Numbered from the stretch's first letter, positions 44,301 to 55,462 are shown. The stretch is DNA of 64,000 bases from Pegoplata infirma (GCA_963921195.1 OY992541.1:10882951-10946950), one strand, 5' to 3'. Translations and numbers: made by a program. The notes: generated by a model not told the origin, from the letters alone.

Positions 44301-45758
44301 CTATAAACTTAATTCTGGTACATTCTTTCGACAAAAAAAAACTTTGTGACGTTAAATATTTTTTTTGACATCTTTAACCCATTTTGACAGGGGTCACATA
44401 TGACCCAGACAGCGAATATATTATTTTGGTTGAATTTATAAAAATTTATCTTTTAGCAACATTTTTGGTGTTTTGTTTTGTAATAATAATTTGGAAATAA
44501 CATAAGACTTTGTTAACCCAAATGGCTAGGGGGTCAAAAATGACCCATACATCTTTTTAAAAAAAAAAAACCTGTAGGGATTTATGGGTCTTTTCAGACC
44601 CTATAATGTAGGAGAAAAACGCAAAAAACTAAAAAATTACCGTTTCTTCTCCCCTCATTTTCACCCCGTAAATATGAATTTGGGCAGCTAAAAAAATACT
44701 TGTCCCTTTGTTTCCTGCTCTCCAAAATAAAACCAATTCCATAAAGATCGGCGGGTGACATCAGGGAGACCTTTCTTGTAAGCTAACCTTCTAGCTCCAA
44801 TGTTAAGGGGTAATTTCTGTCTTTTTTAACAAAAATACATAAATGCCTATAAAAGAAGGCATTCAGGTTGTAAATGGCTACTGATACTTTACGTCAGCAC
44901 ACATGGACTCTGGGGTCCGTTGTGAATGGCAGTTAGAAGTTAAAATGCTTTACGAATATTTTGTGCATTAAATTTCAGTAAGGGCCATTAAAGGCAAAAA
45001 TTTCGTCCAGTTTATAGAAAATGCTAAAAAAATCAAGGTTAGGAATCGAAACGAATAATGGTATCAGTATTGCTACCGTATTTTTTTTATTTTGGCATCG
45101 GTTACGTTATTACCGATATCGAAACTTCAATACCGGTACGTACCGGTTTTATCGAAAACATGCTAAAAATATTAAAAACCTATAAAAACTAAACAAATAT
45201 TTTTTTTTTTCAATTTTAATTCCAAACACGTATTTATTTTTAGTATTTTTAGAATATTAACATAAAAAATATGAGAAATTATTCAGTATCTTAAAAATTG
45301 TTATGTTAATCGAACAAAAAAAAAAACAATTATTTGGACAACCTAATATATATAATAGGATTGCAGCGAAATGTGTAGGGGAAATCTTTTTTGAAATTGA
45401 ATATCGTCGGGGCGAAATATTTTTCCACATTGCCTTTAACTGATGTAGGACAAATTTGCGCAAAATCGGATAACTTAAACCCGTGAGCATTTAACATAGG
45501 CGAAATGTATTTTCTTTCTTATACGAACCATAGAAAGTTTTGAAATTAAAATTTGATGGAAAATATACTATTAGAAGAGTTTAACCCTCTAACTGCCTTT
45601 TTTCATTGACTTTTATATATTTCTTTTAAAAAAGGACAAAAATTGCCCCTTGAACAATCGAATTTATTTGAACACATCGGAATGTATTTTAAGCTCAGAA
45701 TTACATATACATTATTTTTTTTCGAGTTTTTAAACACTGCTTTGGTAGGTTTGATAAG
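44301..45758. other. Unassigned intron sequence with a CAAGGGAAG-family fragment
   Basis: 44580-44795 ('taaatatgaatttgggcagc', 'ccaattccataaagatcggc') matches the right part of the element at 52974-53559. 'ttaaccctctaactgcc' at 45583 recurs near 35803. No gene. Confidence 0.45.
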
Positions 45759-46340
45759 GTTGTTGCCTGAGGTCTGTTGTGATACCACGGTACTGTAATA
45801 GGTTCCGTTACTATTCCCTGCCGTTAAACCAAATTAAGCTTCTTATGAAACTCCTAAGATATTTTGAATTTAGACATACGACAAATCAGAAAGATCGTGC
45901 AGCTCCCTAGATCCCTAGTGAAGCAAGTCTCTGACCAGAAAGTGCCAGGCAATGGCAGATGAAGTGGTTGATAGTTTCCAACTCCTCCTCATCCCTGCAA
46001 CTCCGACAAAAGTAATTTGGCGGCACATCTTACCGCTCTGCGTGCTTCCCTATGAGACAGTGCCCGGTAATTACAGCAACCACTGTGCACAGCTCACTCG
46101 GGCGCGTCTGATTAAATCAAATCTGTCGTGTTGTATCACACGTCAATCCATTTGCCAATCTCGGATTGGTGTCCGTCGAGGAACAAGGCCATAGATTTTG
46201 TTTGCAAGTTTCACGAGGCATACCAACACATTCCAATTCTGTTGGAACCTGTAAGGTAGCTCCAAGTCTTGCAAGCTCGAAAGACAGAGGTTAATATATT
46301 CTAGAAAAAAATCACCATCAAATTCTACTGCAGACATCCA
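45759..46340 (-). mobile_element. LINE C-terminal fragment with zinc-knuckle (decayed)
   Basis: The minus strand, with a few stops and frame slips, reads VPRRTPIRDWQMD, then VITGHCLIGKHAER-DVPPNYF, CRSCRDEEELETINHFICHC and LALSGQRLASLG, then ELHDLSDLSYV and LIWFNGRE. The GHCLxGKHA...CxSCxxEEExxxxHxxCxC pattern is the C-terminal segment, after RNase H, of I/LOA/jockey-group non-LTR retrotransposons. The tail 'gtggtatcacaacagacctc' looks like the start of the 3' UTR. It could belong to the same LINE lineage as the endonuclease piece at 16775, but the parts do not overlap. Confidence 0.75.
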
Positions 46341-46636
46341 AACACTATTTCAAGCTGAAAAGAACAATTACATTATTTTTTTCGATTTTTTTTAAACATC
46401 TTCAAGAAAAAAAAAATTAAAAATTCAGTGGGCTATAAAAAAAATTGAGACGTTACAGAGCTAAACCCTTTGAGGTTTTACTACTACACACACTATCAAA
46501 CTATCTTGGACTGGTTGAACTTTGAAAAAGTAGACGTGGAAAAATTTTTAAAAAATTTTGTAAAAAATGTTTATAAATAATTTAATTTTCCAGCGCGACT
46601 CTCGTATATCATTTAATATTTGCTCAACCTGTGCCC
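46341..46636. other. AT-rich intron sequence
   Basis: Nothing recognised. Confidence 0.35.
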
Positions 46637-47085
46637 AATTTCTATAACTATGCGAAAAGTTTTCGCATCGAGAAAAAATAAATAATATTGTAGTCATTTA
46701 GTTTTCTACAGGGTGAGCACAATGATGCAAGTGTTAAAAACATCGAATACAAAAAAGAAATCGAAGCTTTTTTCTGAATCACTCTGTGACACACTAGTAG
46801 ATGAATATAACACTCTGTGACATACTGGATGACTATCACTCTGTGACATACTGGATGACTATAACGTTATTTTATTTTTTCGATGCGAAAACTTCTCGCA
46901 TAGTTACAGAAATCGGGTACTGTACCCGATTTGATTCAGAAAAAAGCTTTGATTTCTTTTTTGTATTCGATATTTTTAACACTAGCATCATTGTACTCAC
47001 CCTGTAAAAAACTAAATGACTACAATATTATTTATTTTTTCTCGATGCGAAAACTTCTCGCATAGTTACAGAAATCGGGTACTGG
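46637..47085. repeat. Fold-back element, GCGAAAAGTTTTCGC arms
   Basis: The left arm 'ctatgcgaaaagttttcgca', 'tgtagtcatttagttttcta' and 'cagggtgagcacaatgatgc' is matched by the right arm 'gcatcattgtactcaccctg', 'aaaactaaatgactacaat' and 'gatgcgaaaacttctcgcat'. A further inverted terminus sits inside at 46876-46930. 'tgtgacatactggatgacta' is tandemly repeated in the loop. Confidence 0.72.
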
Positions 47086-47196
47086 ACTATATTAAGCTGA
47101 AATATTTTTTTTTTAATAAGGATCGATTGATAATAATCAGGAAGCTAATCACGTAAAACGAAAACGATTGACGATGGATAAACGGCATTAAAATAC

Positions 47197-48329
47197 ATAT
47201 GAGGCATTCCACACCAAATGTCCAGCGAAAAAAAAAACACGTGTACCGTAAACTTCTGAATAGGTTGTATGGATAGCCCTATACGGAACTTAGAAAATTG
47301 CGTTTTTGGTTTTTCAATTTTTCAAAAACTGCCTAAGCCCAGGCGTGGTCAAATATTGGAAAAATGGTGAAATTTGTGGAGAGTTGCCTTGATTAAATAT
47401 TTATCACATTAAAACGGAATGCACCACAATCTCAAAAATGTACATTCTTATATAGTTTTGTATGGGCTATTGATTATTTTTTTTCTTTGGAAAATTTTCA
47501 GAACCCGTTCTGAAATTTTCCATTTTTTAAAAATGTAAATTTATTAAAAAGCATGCCACTTTTTTTTTCTTTTTTAAATTTTTTTTTTTAAGTTTAGATG
47601 TTTGTCCATCCACACAAAAAAATTCAGAAACATGTTCTTCGTTTTTTTCGAGAAAATCGCATTTGAACTTTAAATTTCATAACAATTTTGTAATTTGCTT
47701 GTATTTTCTTGATTTAACGTTGCGAATGAGTAATATTTATGCAATTAATAATACTCATTCGCAATGAGTAATATTAATTGCATAAATATTACTCATTCGC
47801 AACGTTAAAACAAAGAAATACAAGCAAATTACAAAATTATTATGAAATTTAAAGTTCAAATGCGATTTTCTCGAAAAAAACGAAGAACGTGCTTCTGATT
47901 TTTTTTGTGAGGATGAACAAACATCTAAACTTTAAAAAAAAAAAAAATTAAAAAAGAAAAAAAAAAGTGGCATGTTTTTTAATAAATTGACATTTTTAAA
48001 AAATAGAAAATTTCAGAACGGGACCTGAAAATTTTCAAAAAAAAAAAATTTTAATCGATAGCCCATACAAAACTATATAAGAATGTAAATTTTTGAGATT
48101 GTGGTGCATTCCGTTTTAATGTGATAAATATTTAATCAAGGCAACTCACCACAAATTTGACAATTTTTCCAATATTTGACCACGCCTTCTGAGCCCAGTT
48201 TTTGAAAATTAGAAAAACCAAGAACGCAATTTTCTTAGTTCCATATAGGGCTATCCAAACAACCTATTCAGAAATTTACGGGACACATGTTTTTCTGTAG
48301 TGGGACATTTGGTGTGGAATGCCCCATAT
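47197..48329. mobile_element. Long fold-back element, GGCATTCCACACCAAATGTC arms
   Basis: Both arms, about 550 bp each, match from GAGGCATTCCACACCAAATG and CATTTGGTGTGGAATGCCCC inward to the central palindrome 'ttgcgaatgagtaatattta' and 'taaatattactcattcgcaa' at 47720-47815. ATATGRGG is shared at both outer ends. There is no ORF. A detached end is at 42700. Confidence 0.78.
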
Positions 48330-48454
48330 CGCTCTGAAGGGAAATTTAAAAGTTGTTCTTAATTATATTATTATAAAGAGTGCTATCTGACACAGAAACA
48401 TAAAAAACATGGAAGCGTTTTGTTTAATTTAGGAGCAACAAAACTCTAAACATT

Positions 48455-49045
48455 TGTCTCAGAATCAGATAATTTTTCTACAGAAAAAATGTCTCAGAAT
48501 TAGAGAACTTTTCTACAGAAAAAATCTCTCAGAATCTGAGAATTTTCTATAGAAAAAATGTCTCGGCATCTGAGAGTTTTTCTATAGAAAAAAATTCTCA
48601 GCATCTGAGAATTTTTTTTATAGTAAAAACGTTTCAGAATCTGAGAATTTTTCTATAGAAAAAATGTCTCCGATTCAGCGAATTTTTCTATAGAAAAAAT
48701 GTCTCAGAATCAGAGAATTTTTCTACAGAAAAAATTTCTCAGAATTAGAGAATTTTTCTATAGAAAAAATCTCTCAGAATCTGAGAATGTCTGAGAATTT
48801 TTCTACAGAAAAAATGTCTCAGAATCTGAGAATTTTTCTATAGAAAAAATGTTTCAGAATCTGAGAATTTTTCTAAAGAAAAGATATCTCAGAATCTGAG
48901 AATTTTTCTATAGAAAAATGTCTTAGAATCTAAGAATTTTCTATAAAAAATCAGAGTCTGAGAATTTTTCTTTAGAAAATCTCTGAGTTTGAGAATTTTC
49001 CTATAGAATAAATTTCTCAAAGTCTCAGAAATTTTCTATACATTT
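48455..49045. repeat. Minisatellite array, TCTCAGAATCTGAGAATTTT type
   Basis: About sixteen units of roughly 35 bp are visible. The core is TCTCAGAATCTGAGA, the spacer ATTTTTCTATAGAAAAAAT. This is the most regular array of the family in the window. Confidence 0.82.
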
Positions 49046-49401
49046 TATTATTATTTTTAGTTTTGTTGTTATATAAATAGTCTGTATAGATTAGATTCCA
49101 TAGACTTAAATAAATAAAAATGTGGGCTCGAGCCAGAGTAATATTTCTCAAAATAAATATTTATAGGTTGAATAACAACAAATGTTCATTAATTTAAACA
49201 TTTAATCAGAACATGAAAGTAAAGTTTAAAGCTTTGTTTAACCTGCGTGTATGGTTTAAACAGAGCTTGGTCCACAAAAAATTAAAATGGATAATTCTCG
49301 AGAAGGCGATTTCATTTGAGAAGGCCAAAATACTTTAGAAAATGTATTCAACATGTCTGTGCCAAAACCGTGTAGAGTAGTATTATTTTTTTTTAACTTA
49401 C
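49046..49401. other. Intron start next to the exon A donor, with a fold-back fragment
   Basis: 49250-49395 ('cttggtccacaaaaaattaa', 'tctcgagaaggcgat', 'gtgtagagtagtatta') is one arm of the repeat found at 24245-24370 and, inverted, at 23565-23640. It abuts the exon A donor within about ten bases. Confidence 0.6.
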
Positions 49402-49509
49402 TGCGTTACATGTGTTAATGTCTGTTATTTGTCCACTTTCTAAAAACTCCACAACTTTACTTAGATCCCCACTTCGAGCCGCTCTTAAAAACGATATGGT
49501 GACATCACT
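49402..49509 (-). CDS. Ank: Ankyrin exon A: ankyrin repeat 1
   Basis: 108 nt, 36 codons, phase 0. The acceptor is ACTTTTCTTATTTTTAG|AGT GAT and the donor AAC GCA|GTAAGTT. The translation [20 protein letters not shown]...[16 protein letters not shown] is the first ankyrin repeat. [12 protein letters not shown] closely matches what I recall of Drosophila Ank, whereas Ank2 has NTSFLRAARAGN. The acceptor's own TAG is in frame, so the frame cannot extend upstream without splicing. No in-frame ATG is present, so the start codon is on an upstream exon. An alternative acceptor two bases further on (AGAG|TG) would change frame and is unlikely. Confidence 0.92.
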
Positions 49510-49946
49510 CTAAAAATAAGAAAAGTATTTGAATATTTATTAAATAGTTTCTGCTAAGAATATTTGCATTATGAGAAAAAACACAAAAAAACGGTTTATC
49601 GATTCTAGTAAAATAAAAGGTAGCAAGTAAAGCTTTGCGAAGCTTTTCTGGTAATATTACACTAAAAAAATCATGCAAAATTACAAGAAAAGCTCGTAAT
49701 TTTTACAGGTAAAGTCTTATCGGGTCAAATGTAAATTTACAATTTTATTGGTAAAAATTCTTGTAAAAGTACAAAAAAATCTTGTAAAATTACAAACAAT
49801 CTTCTAAAATTACGAGAATTCCTTGTTAGTTTTTTTGGCATTAAAAGTTGTAAAATTAATTTTTTTTTGCTAAAATATTTGTTATCAGTTGCTAAAATTT
49901 CAGTAAAAATTGTAAATTTACAAGAAAAGTTGTAAATTCATACAAA
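49510..49946. repeat. Upstream intron with TTACAAGAAAAG words
   Basis: Repeated 'gtaaatttacaa', 'cttgtaaaattacaa' words suggest an inverted-repeat element (about 49660-50590) interrupted by a (GTCY)n copy. Confidence 0.45.
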
Positions 49947-50385
49947 AACAATTAAAAGTGTTAAAATCGGCTGTACCGAATCTTTGATAATCTCCAACAT
50001 CCTAAAAAATAGAACAAAATCAAAATGTTAGGGGCATTTTTTTTTTGTGCAGTGGGGGTATTTCTTCCCCCTCGATATAAATAAATAATAATTTATTTAT
50101 TATGCTTTTTTTAATTTGGTAAAAACATTTTATCATTATTTTAAAGATTTTTTATACCTACGCCCACAAAAGGGGGCGGGCCGAAATAAACTACATATTC
50201 TAGTCCCCTGGGTCCAAGTGCAGGACTTTGAACTTCTTCTTAAATAAAAATGTTTCATTTGCTTAACAGAAATACAAGAAAACCTCAGTTGTTTTAGTTC
50301 TTCAAGGGGGAAATTTTACCTCCTCGTCCGATTTGGCCCATCTCCGAGCTAAACTAACCTATGAACATTACACATATTCGTTTAA
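49947..50385 (-). mobile_element. (GTCY)n family A, 3' part
   Basis: 'gtgttaaaatcggctgtacc' and 'gaatctttgat' form the 3' hairpin end. It runs through 'aaagggggcgggccg' and 'tccgatttggcccatctccg', then is truncated before the GTCY tract. Confidence 0.58.
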
Positions 50386-51276
50386 AAATGTTAATTTACA
50401 AAGAAAAGTTGTAATATTGCAATTTTATTAGTAAAATTTTTGTTATCAGCTGCCCAAATTTTGGAAAAATATTGTAAATTCACAAGAAAAGTAGTAAATT
50501 TACAATTTTTGTCTGTAAATGTTTGCAGCTGATTACAAACGTTTTACCAATAAAATTGTAAATTTACAACTTTTTGACACAAATACTTATGTGTCAGAGT
50601 TGTCAAATATTCGCCTATATAAAAAACTGGTTTTCGAATACTTCGAAAAATCGCCTTTTAAAAATATCGGTTTTTCGGTTTTGTAACTAAAAACCGGTTT
50701 CGAATAATCGGTTTTTCGTTTTTTTTTTTTATTATTTATTTAATAAAAACGGTAAAAGAAAACAATAAAAAGGTAAAACAAAACAAGTTTGTCCCTCTGT
50801 ATAAAACACTATTCAGTCCAAAATAAAAAAGCTAGACCCCTGAAATTTGACACAAACATGTCTCATGGTCATAGTCGGCTATGTTCGTAAATGGACAAAA
50901 TCAGACTTGGGGCTGATTTTCGTGTAGGGGTCATTCTGTAAAAATTGTGTAATTTTGACACCGAAAGGCTTGCAAGGGTTAAATTTTTAAAATCCAAAAT
51001 TTTTTAATATAATTTCTTATACTAAAAACAACTCGTGTACCACTTTTCAACAATATATTCAAGTAACAACAGCATTTATTCAATGTTTTCCATCAAAATA
51101 TGTCTATTTTTAAGTGTTTGACCTTTGACCTCGATGCGTCTCGTGTTAATGTTGTCCGATTTGGCTGAAATTTTAAGCGTAACATTTTTACGCCAAATTT
51201 ACAAAAAATTGCAGTGCACTCCTTGAAATTCTAAGTTTTGTAAAATAGCTGCCTTCCTAATATATATATTCGAATA
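50386..51276. other. Unassigned intron with a partial family A copy (50780-50930)
   Basis: 'cagtccaaaataaaaaagct' and 'tcatggtcatagtcggctat' are family A. 50600-50730 is built from 'ccggtttttcgaataatcgg' words. The remainder is not assigned. Confidence 0.45.
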
Positions 51277-52735
51277 GAGTATTATTCTAGCTCGAGGCCC
51301 AAAAATATTTCTATTTATGATATTGTCATAATAGATTATTTTTAATTTATTGCTTTAAAAAAGTTACTCATCTCATATCTGTTACATCAATCAAACATCA
51401 AACCGGACAAAAAATTTGATATATTTCAAAAGTTAAATGAGAAATACTATTATGAAGGACCAAAATCTGTTTTCAAACAAAAATAACTCTTTTAAATCAA
51501 AAATTTTAAATAATAAAACAATTTTTATTTTTTAATAAAAATTAATCAGAATTTTAACATAATGGTTGGCACGCCATGTGATGAATAACCCTAATATGGA
51601 TTATTACTCACAACAACAACACAAATAACATAATGTTGTAGTCCAATGGACTATCATATGTAAAATTGTTTTAAATATTTTTGTTGGTTATTGACAATCG
51701 TTGCCTTATTAGTATGGTACAATTTCTTCGTCTTTCTAATTCTCATTGTGAATAGAGGCGAATATGTATTAATATTTTAGTTTGTGCACAAACGATTTGT
51801 CATTAGACTCGTTTGCTACTTTGTAGTAAATCCTTTCTATTTTTTGCAAAATAATCTTGACAATGGAATTTGACAAATTCCGAAACACGTGTCGATTAAG
51901 TCTTGCAAAAATTACCAACATAAATAATTTAAAACAAAATAAAAATAATTTTCTTGAAAATTATGCTATGAGAATATCATGGTTTTAATTAGTAAAGAAA
52001 ATAATGACCTCGAGCCATTTTTAATACAATTTTATATGATTTATTGAAAAAAAAAAAATTAAAGCTTTGATTAAATTTTGCCTAAAATTTCACAAAAGTT
52101 AAACTTTTTAAAGATGAATTTTTAAATTTAAAGACTGATATTTTGGCACGGATGTCTTGAAACGGTTATTTAAGTAATTCGAAAGTTTTTCGAAATGTAT
52201 CTTTAATATAAAGTCCTGATTATGATTATTCAGCATTATTCGAATTTACAAAAAAGCTTTTACAAACACAACAATTTAAAAAATCATAAATTCATGAATA
52301 AAAAACATTCTGTATGGAGTGAAAATACGCCAAGGCAAATACGACAATCCTGATAAGGTCCAATACTTCTACAAAAATTAGATTTTTGTAAATTTTCTAC
52401 GTTTAAAAATGAAGTAAAAAACTATTTTACAAAAGAAGACATCTGAGGTTGTTTTAAATTGAAAAATGCGACCATATTTTAAAAAATAATATTTTTTATA
52501 TGATAAGACTCAGAATTTGTTTTAATAAAAAATTGCCGAGCATTCCCGGGTATAATATTTTTTTTAAAACGCTTTCCCGGGAATTGAAAAAGTCCGGGAA
52601 TTAACATAAATAAATTTAAAACAGAAAAATAATTTTCTTGAAAATTATTCTATGAGAATATCATAGTTTTAATTAGTAAAGAAAATAGTGACCTCGAGCT
52701 AGAATAAACCTACTCAAAATATAATATTTTAAAGG
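51277..52735. repeat. Dispersed repeat with CTAGCTCGAGGTCATTATTT words, multiple copies
   Basis: 'attctagctcgaggc' at 51282 is matched inverted by 'gacctcgagccatttt' at 52008 and 'gacctcgagctagaat' at 52690. 'cttgaaaattatgctatgag' and 'cttgaaaattattctatgag' occur at 51953 and 52635. An approximately 85-bp direct repeat ('ttttattttttaataaaaat', 'cataatggttggcacgc') lies at 51520 and 52750. Related text flanks exon C at 19770. Confidence 0.55.
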
Positions 52736-52973
52736 TCGAATAAAACTATTTTTATTTTTTAATAAAAATTAAAGAGAATTTGAACATAATGGTTAGCACG
52801 CTATGGTTAATACCCCTAATAAGGTATTATAACGTGAATAGAAATAATAATGCATTACGTAACGCATCGTTAGTAAGTCGTTATTAAATAAAAACCGTAA
52901 ACTGCATTTTAACTTAAGTTATTAAAAATACTTAAATAAATCTTAACTAAGATTTCACTTAAATTAGAACTTA

Positions 52974-53559
52974 CAAGGGAAGTCTCCCTGGTGTCACCCT
53001 CCGATCTTCATAAAATTTGGATATGTTGTTAAGAACGAGAATTAATTCGACACGTAATTTTTTTAGCGGCCAAACTCATTTTTAGGGGGGGGGGTGATTT
53101 GTATGGGGGAAAATTGACCTTTTTCAGTTTTTTACGATTTACGCCTATTTAAACAAAATTAATATAGGCATGTGTGGTAGCAGATTAAAGGTATTACAAA
53201 TACCTATCTCGTGGTGCTAACAACGGGCCGAAGAAGTTAATATTTTTCGACTTATTAACAAAAATGTCCTAAAATTTTGGTATTTTACTCTATATGACGA
53301 AAAGTTGTGCATGTTTGGACACGTTCTTAGCACACGTAGATAGGTTTTCCAAAGACCTTTCATTTGGTATGTAACATGACTAGGTTTCTTTGCATAATAT
53401 AGGAGATAAACGAAAAAAACTGAAAAATGGCCTCCTTTTTACCCCCTAAATATGAATTTGGGCCGCTAAAAAGAATACGTAGCCCTTTATTTTTTCTGCT
53501 CTACAAAATAAAACCAATTCCATAAAGATCCGCGGGTGACACTATTGAGACTTCCCTTG
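52974..53559. mobile_element. CAAGGGAAG-ended element, TSD TTA
   Basis: The ends are CAAGGGAAGTCTCCCTGGTG...TCACCC and GGGTGACACTATTGAGACTT...CCCTTG. TTA lies outside (52971-52973, 53560-53562). 'cataaaatttggatatg' and 'ccaattccataaagatcc' are inner inverted words. It has no ORF. Confidence 0.75.
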
Positions 53560-53574
53560 TTAGTTTGGACTGTA

Positions 53575-54175
53575 AAATCCGCCCTGAAAATCTTAAAATG
53601 TTTTTAAAGGAAAAATGTCTCGGAATATAAGAATTTTTCTATATGAAAAATTTTGAGAATTTTCTATAGGAAAAATTTTGGAAGATTTCTTTAGGAAAAA
53701 TATATAATTTTGCTATAGGAATAATTTGCGAATTTTTCTATAGAAAAATTTTAATAGAAATTCTTCTATAAAAAATATCTAAAAATCTTAAAATTTGGAA
53801 TGATTTGCGAATTTTTCGTAGAGTTTTTCAAAAAGAATAATCAAAGAATTTTTCTATAGGAAAAATCTGACAATCTTTGCGATAGGAAAAATTTACGAAT
53901 TTTTTTATAGGAAAAATCTAAGAATTTTCTATAAGGAAAATTTGACAATCTTTCTTTCGAAAAAAGGAAAGAGAAAAAGAAAAATATATTTTGTGAGAAT
54001 TTTTGTCTAGGAAAAATGTCCAAATGTTACTAAGTAATCTTTAAATTTTTAAAATTTTTAATGAAAAAATGCCTCGGAATCTTTAAATTTTTCTATAAGA
54101 AAATATTCTCCAGGGAAAATTTAAGAATTTTTCTATTAAAAATTTTTTTTAGAATCTGAGATTTTTACTATACAC
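53575..54175. repeat. Minisatellite, degenerate GAATTTTTCTATAGGAAAAA type
   Basis: Units keep the AAGAATTTTTCTATAGGAAA half but have largely lost the TCTCAGA core. Fifteen or so are visible. Confidence 0.68.
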
Positions 54176-54639
54176 CTAAAAAAAAAACTGTTATGTTAGC
54201 AAAAAAAGCTTGTAAACCTACAAGAAATTTTGCTGATTTTGAATCCACAATTTTTTGTTGGTAAAGTTAGCAAAAATGTTTTGCCTATCGGGTCTGACCC
54301 CATTGGGTTCGGACCCGATAGGTCCAGACTCCGATGGGCCTAGACCTAGTTGGGTTCCTTAAAAATCGTCATAGTTTTTTATCCAAAATTTGTGTCCGTT
54401 TTGCTCTACCTTGCTTAATTTTTGAGATACGTGATTTTAGGGGACCACTGGGTTTTTGAGAATTAAAAAACTCGATAACTTCAAAACCATTGCTCGGAGA
54501 GCTTTTGATTATTTTGTGGTCTTGTTCTACGTGGTGAGATATGAGCATTGTAAAATTTTCGGGAATGGTAACTTTTTTGGATCCAAAGTTGGGACCCATT
54601 ACGGTCAACACGTGTGAAGAGGACCGGCGATACTTGAGA
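54176..54639. other. Intron sequence sharing a repeat with 13000-13470
   Basis: 'caaaatttgtgtccgttttg' and 'ctctaccttgcttaattttt' with 'gagatacg' match the interior of the 12803 element. A local 'cgggtctgaccccattgggt' and 'cggacccgataggtcc' hairpin is at 54290. Confidence 0.45.
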
Positions 54640-54850
54640 CACTATTTATTCCAAAATAAAAGAGCTAGGCTTTCGAAGTTTGGCACGAATATGTCTTATG
54701 GTCATAGGCTGGTTAACTTCGGAAATGGGTAAAATCGGACCAAGGGGGGAAAGTTCCCCTTGGAGAACTAAACCAACCTAAAAAAAACGCCTTATTTGCA
54801 GGGTTTTTGGTACTTTTATTAAGCAAATGCAACATTTTTTTGTCAAGCAA
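54640..54850 (+). mobile_element. (GTCY)n family A, middle part
   Basis: 'ttattccaaaataaaagagc' to 'aagcaaatgcaacattt' are conserved family A blocks. Both ends and the GTCY tract are gone. Confidence 0.55.
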
Positions 54851-54915
54851 AGTTCAAAATCCTGGATGAGAACCCAGCGGATGAAAAAAAAGTTTGACCA
54901 GCCCCCTTTTGTGAG

Positions 54916-55180
54916 GGGGGGGGGGGGGGGGGGTGAAATAAAGCCATAGGCAATAAGGCCATATGGCCTTATTTCCCAAAGAGTTGAGAAATAAGGCCAT
55001 ATGGCGTTATTACCAACCACTGTTGGAAATATAGCCATATATGGCTTTGTTACTCATTTGAATATTTTTTTAAAAAATGTTCATCATTATTTTGCGGAGA
55101 AAGTGGAAATATATTTCCACGTAAATCCTGCTACCCAAAAAAAATTATTTAGCGAAGCCGCTTAATAAAAAAAAAAAAAA
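54916..55180 (+). mobile_element. GGCCATATGGCC-palindrome repeat (E family), copy 1
   Basis: A run of 18 G is followed by 'aaagccataggcaataaggc' and 'catatggccttatttc', then 'aataaggccatatggcgtta', 'atagccatatatggcttt', 'tccacgtaaatcctgctacc' and 'attatttagcgaagccgct'. Several self-complementary NGGCCATATGGCCN words lie in tandem. Confidence 0.68.
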
Positions 55181-55313
55181 AAAAAAAATGATAGGTCTAA
55201 AAATGTTATTTCTCCCAAAACCAAATTGTCAAAAAATCCAAAATATTTTTTTTTACGAAATGTCGAAATTACGACTTCTATGATTTGTTTTTTTTTTTAA
55301 TAAAGGTTTTCTG

Positions 55314-55462
55314 CGTAGCCGGCCTTTGGCCGGGCTTAGGGATTACATACTCCATGCATTAAACCCACCCTCTCTGCAAACCAAAGCTATTTTGGTTATC
55401 AGGCCTTTTTGAGGCATATCAAATTTGATAGCGCAAAGGCCTGCTACCCTAGAAAACTTTAC
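55314..55462 (+). mobile_element. GTAGCCGGCC MITE, truncated
   Basis: It is identical over most of its length to the first part of the copy at 56505, up to 'ctagaaaactt'. There it is replaced by the palindrome's outer edge. Confidence 0.68.

Larger units (their letters stand above)
37131..49401 (-). other. Ankyrin intron between exons A and B (12.3 kb)
   Basis: The donor is GCA|GTAAGTT at 49401 and the acceptor CTCTATTTAG at 37131. It contains fold-backs, tRNA-like modules and a LINE fragment. Phase 0. Confidence 0.88.

Noticed and set aside
48455..49045. CRISPR-like array
   Set aside because: Repeats and spacers are both degenerate versions of one 35-bp unit, spacers are not unique, and the DNA is eukaryotic; it is a minisatellite.
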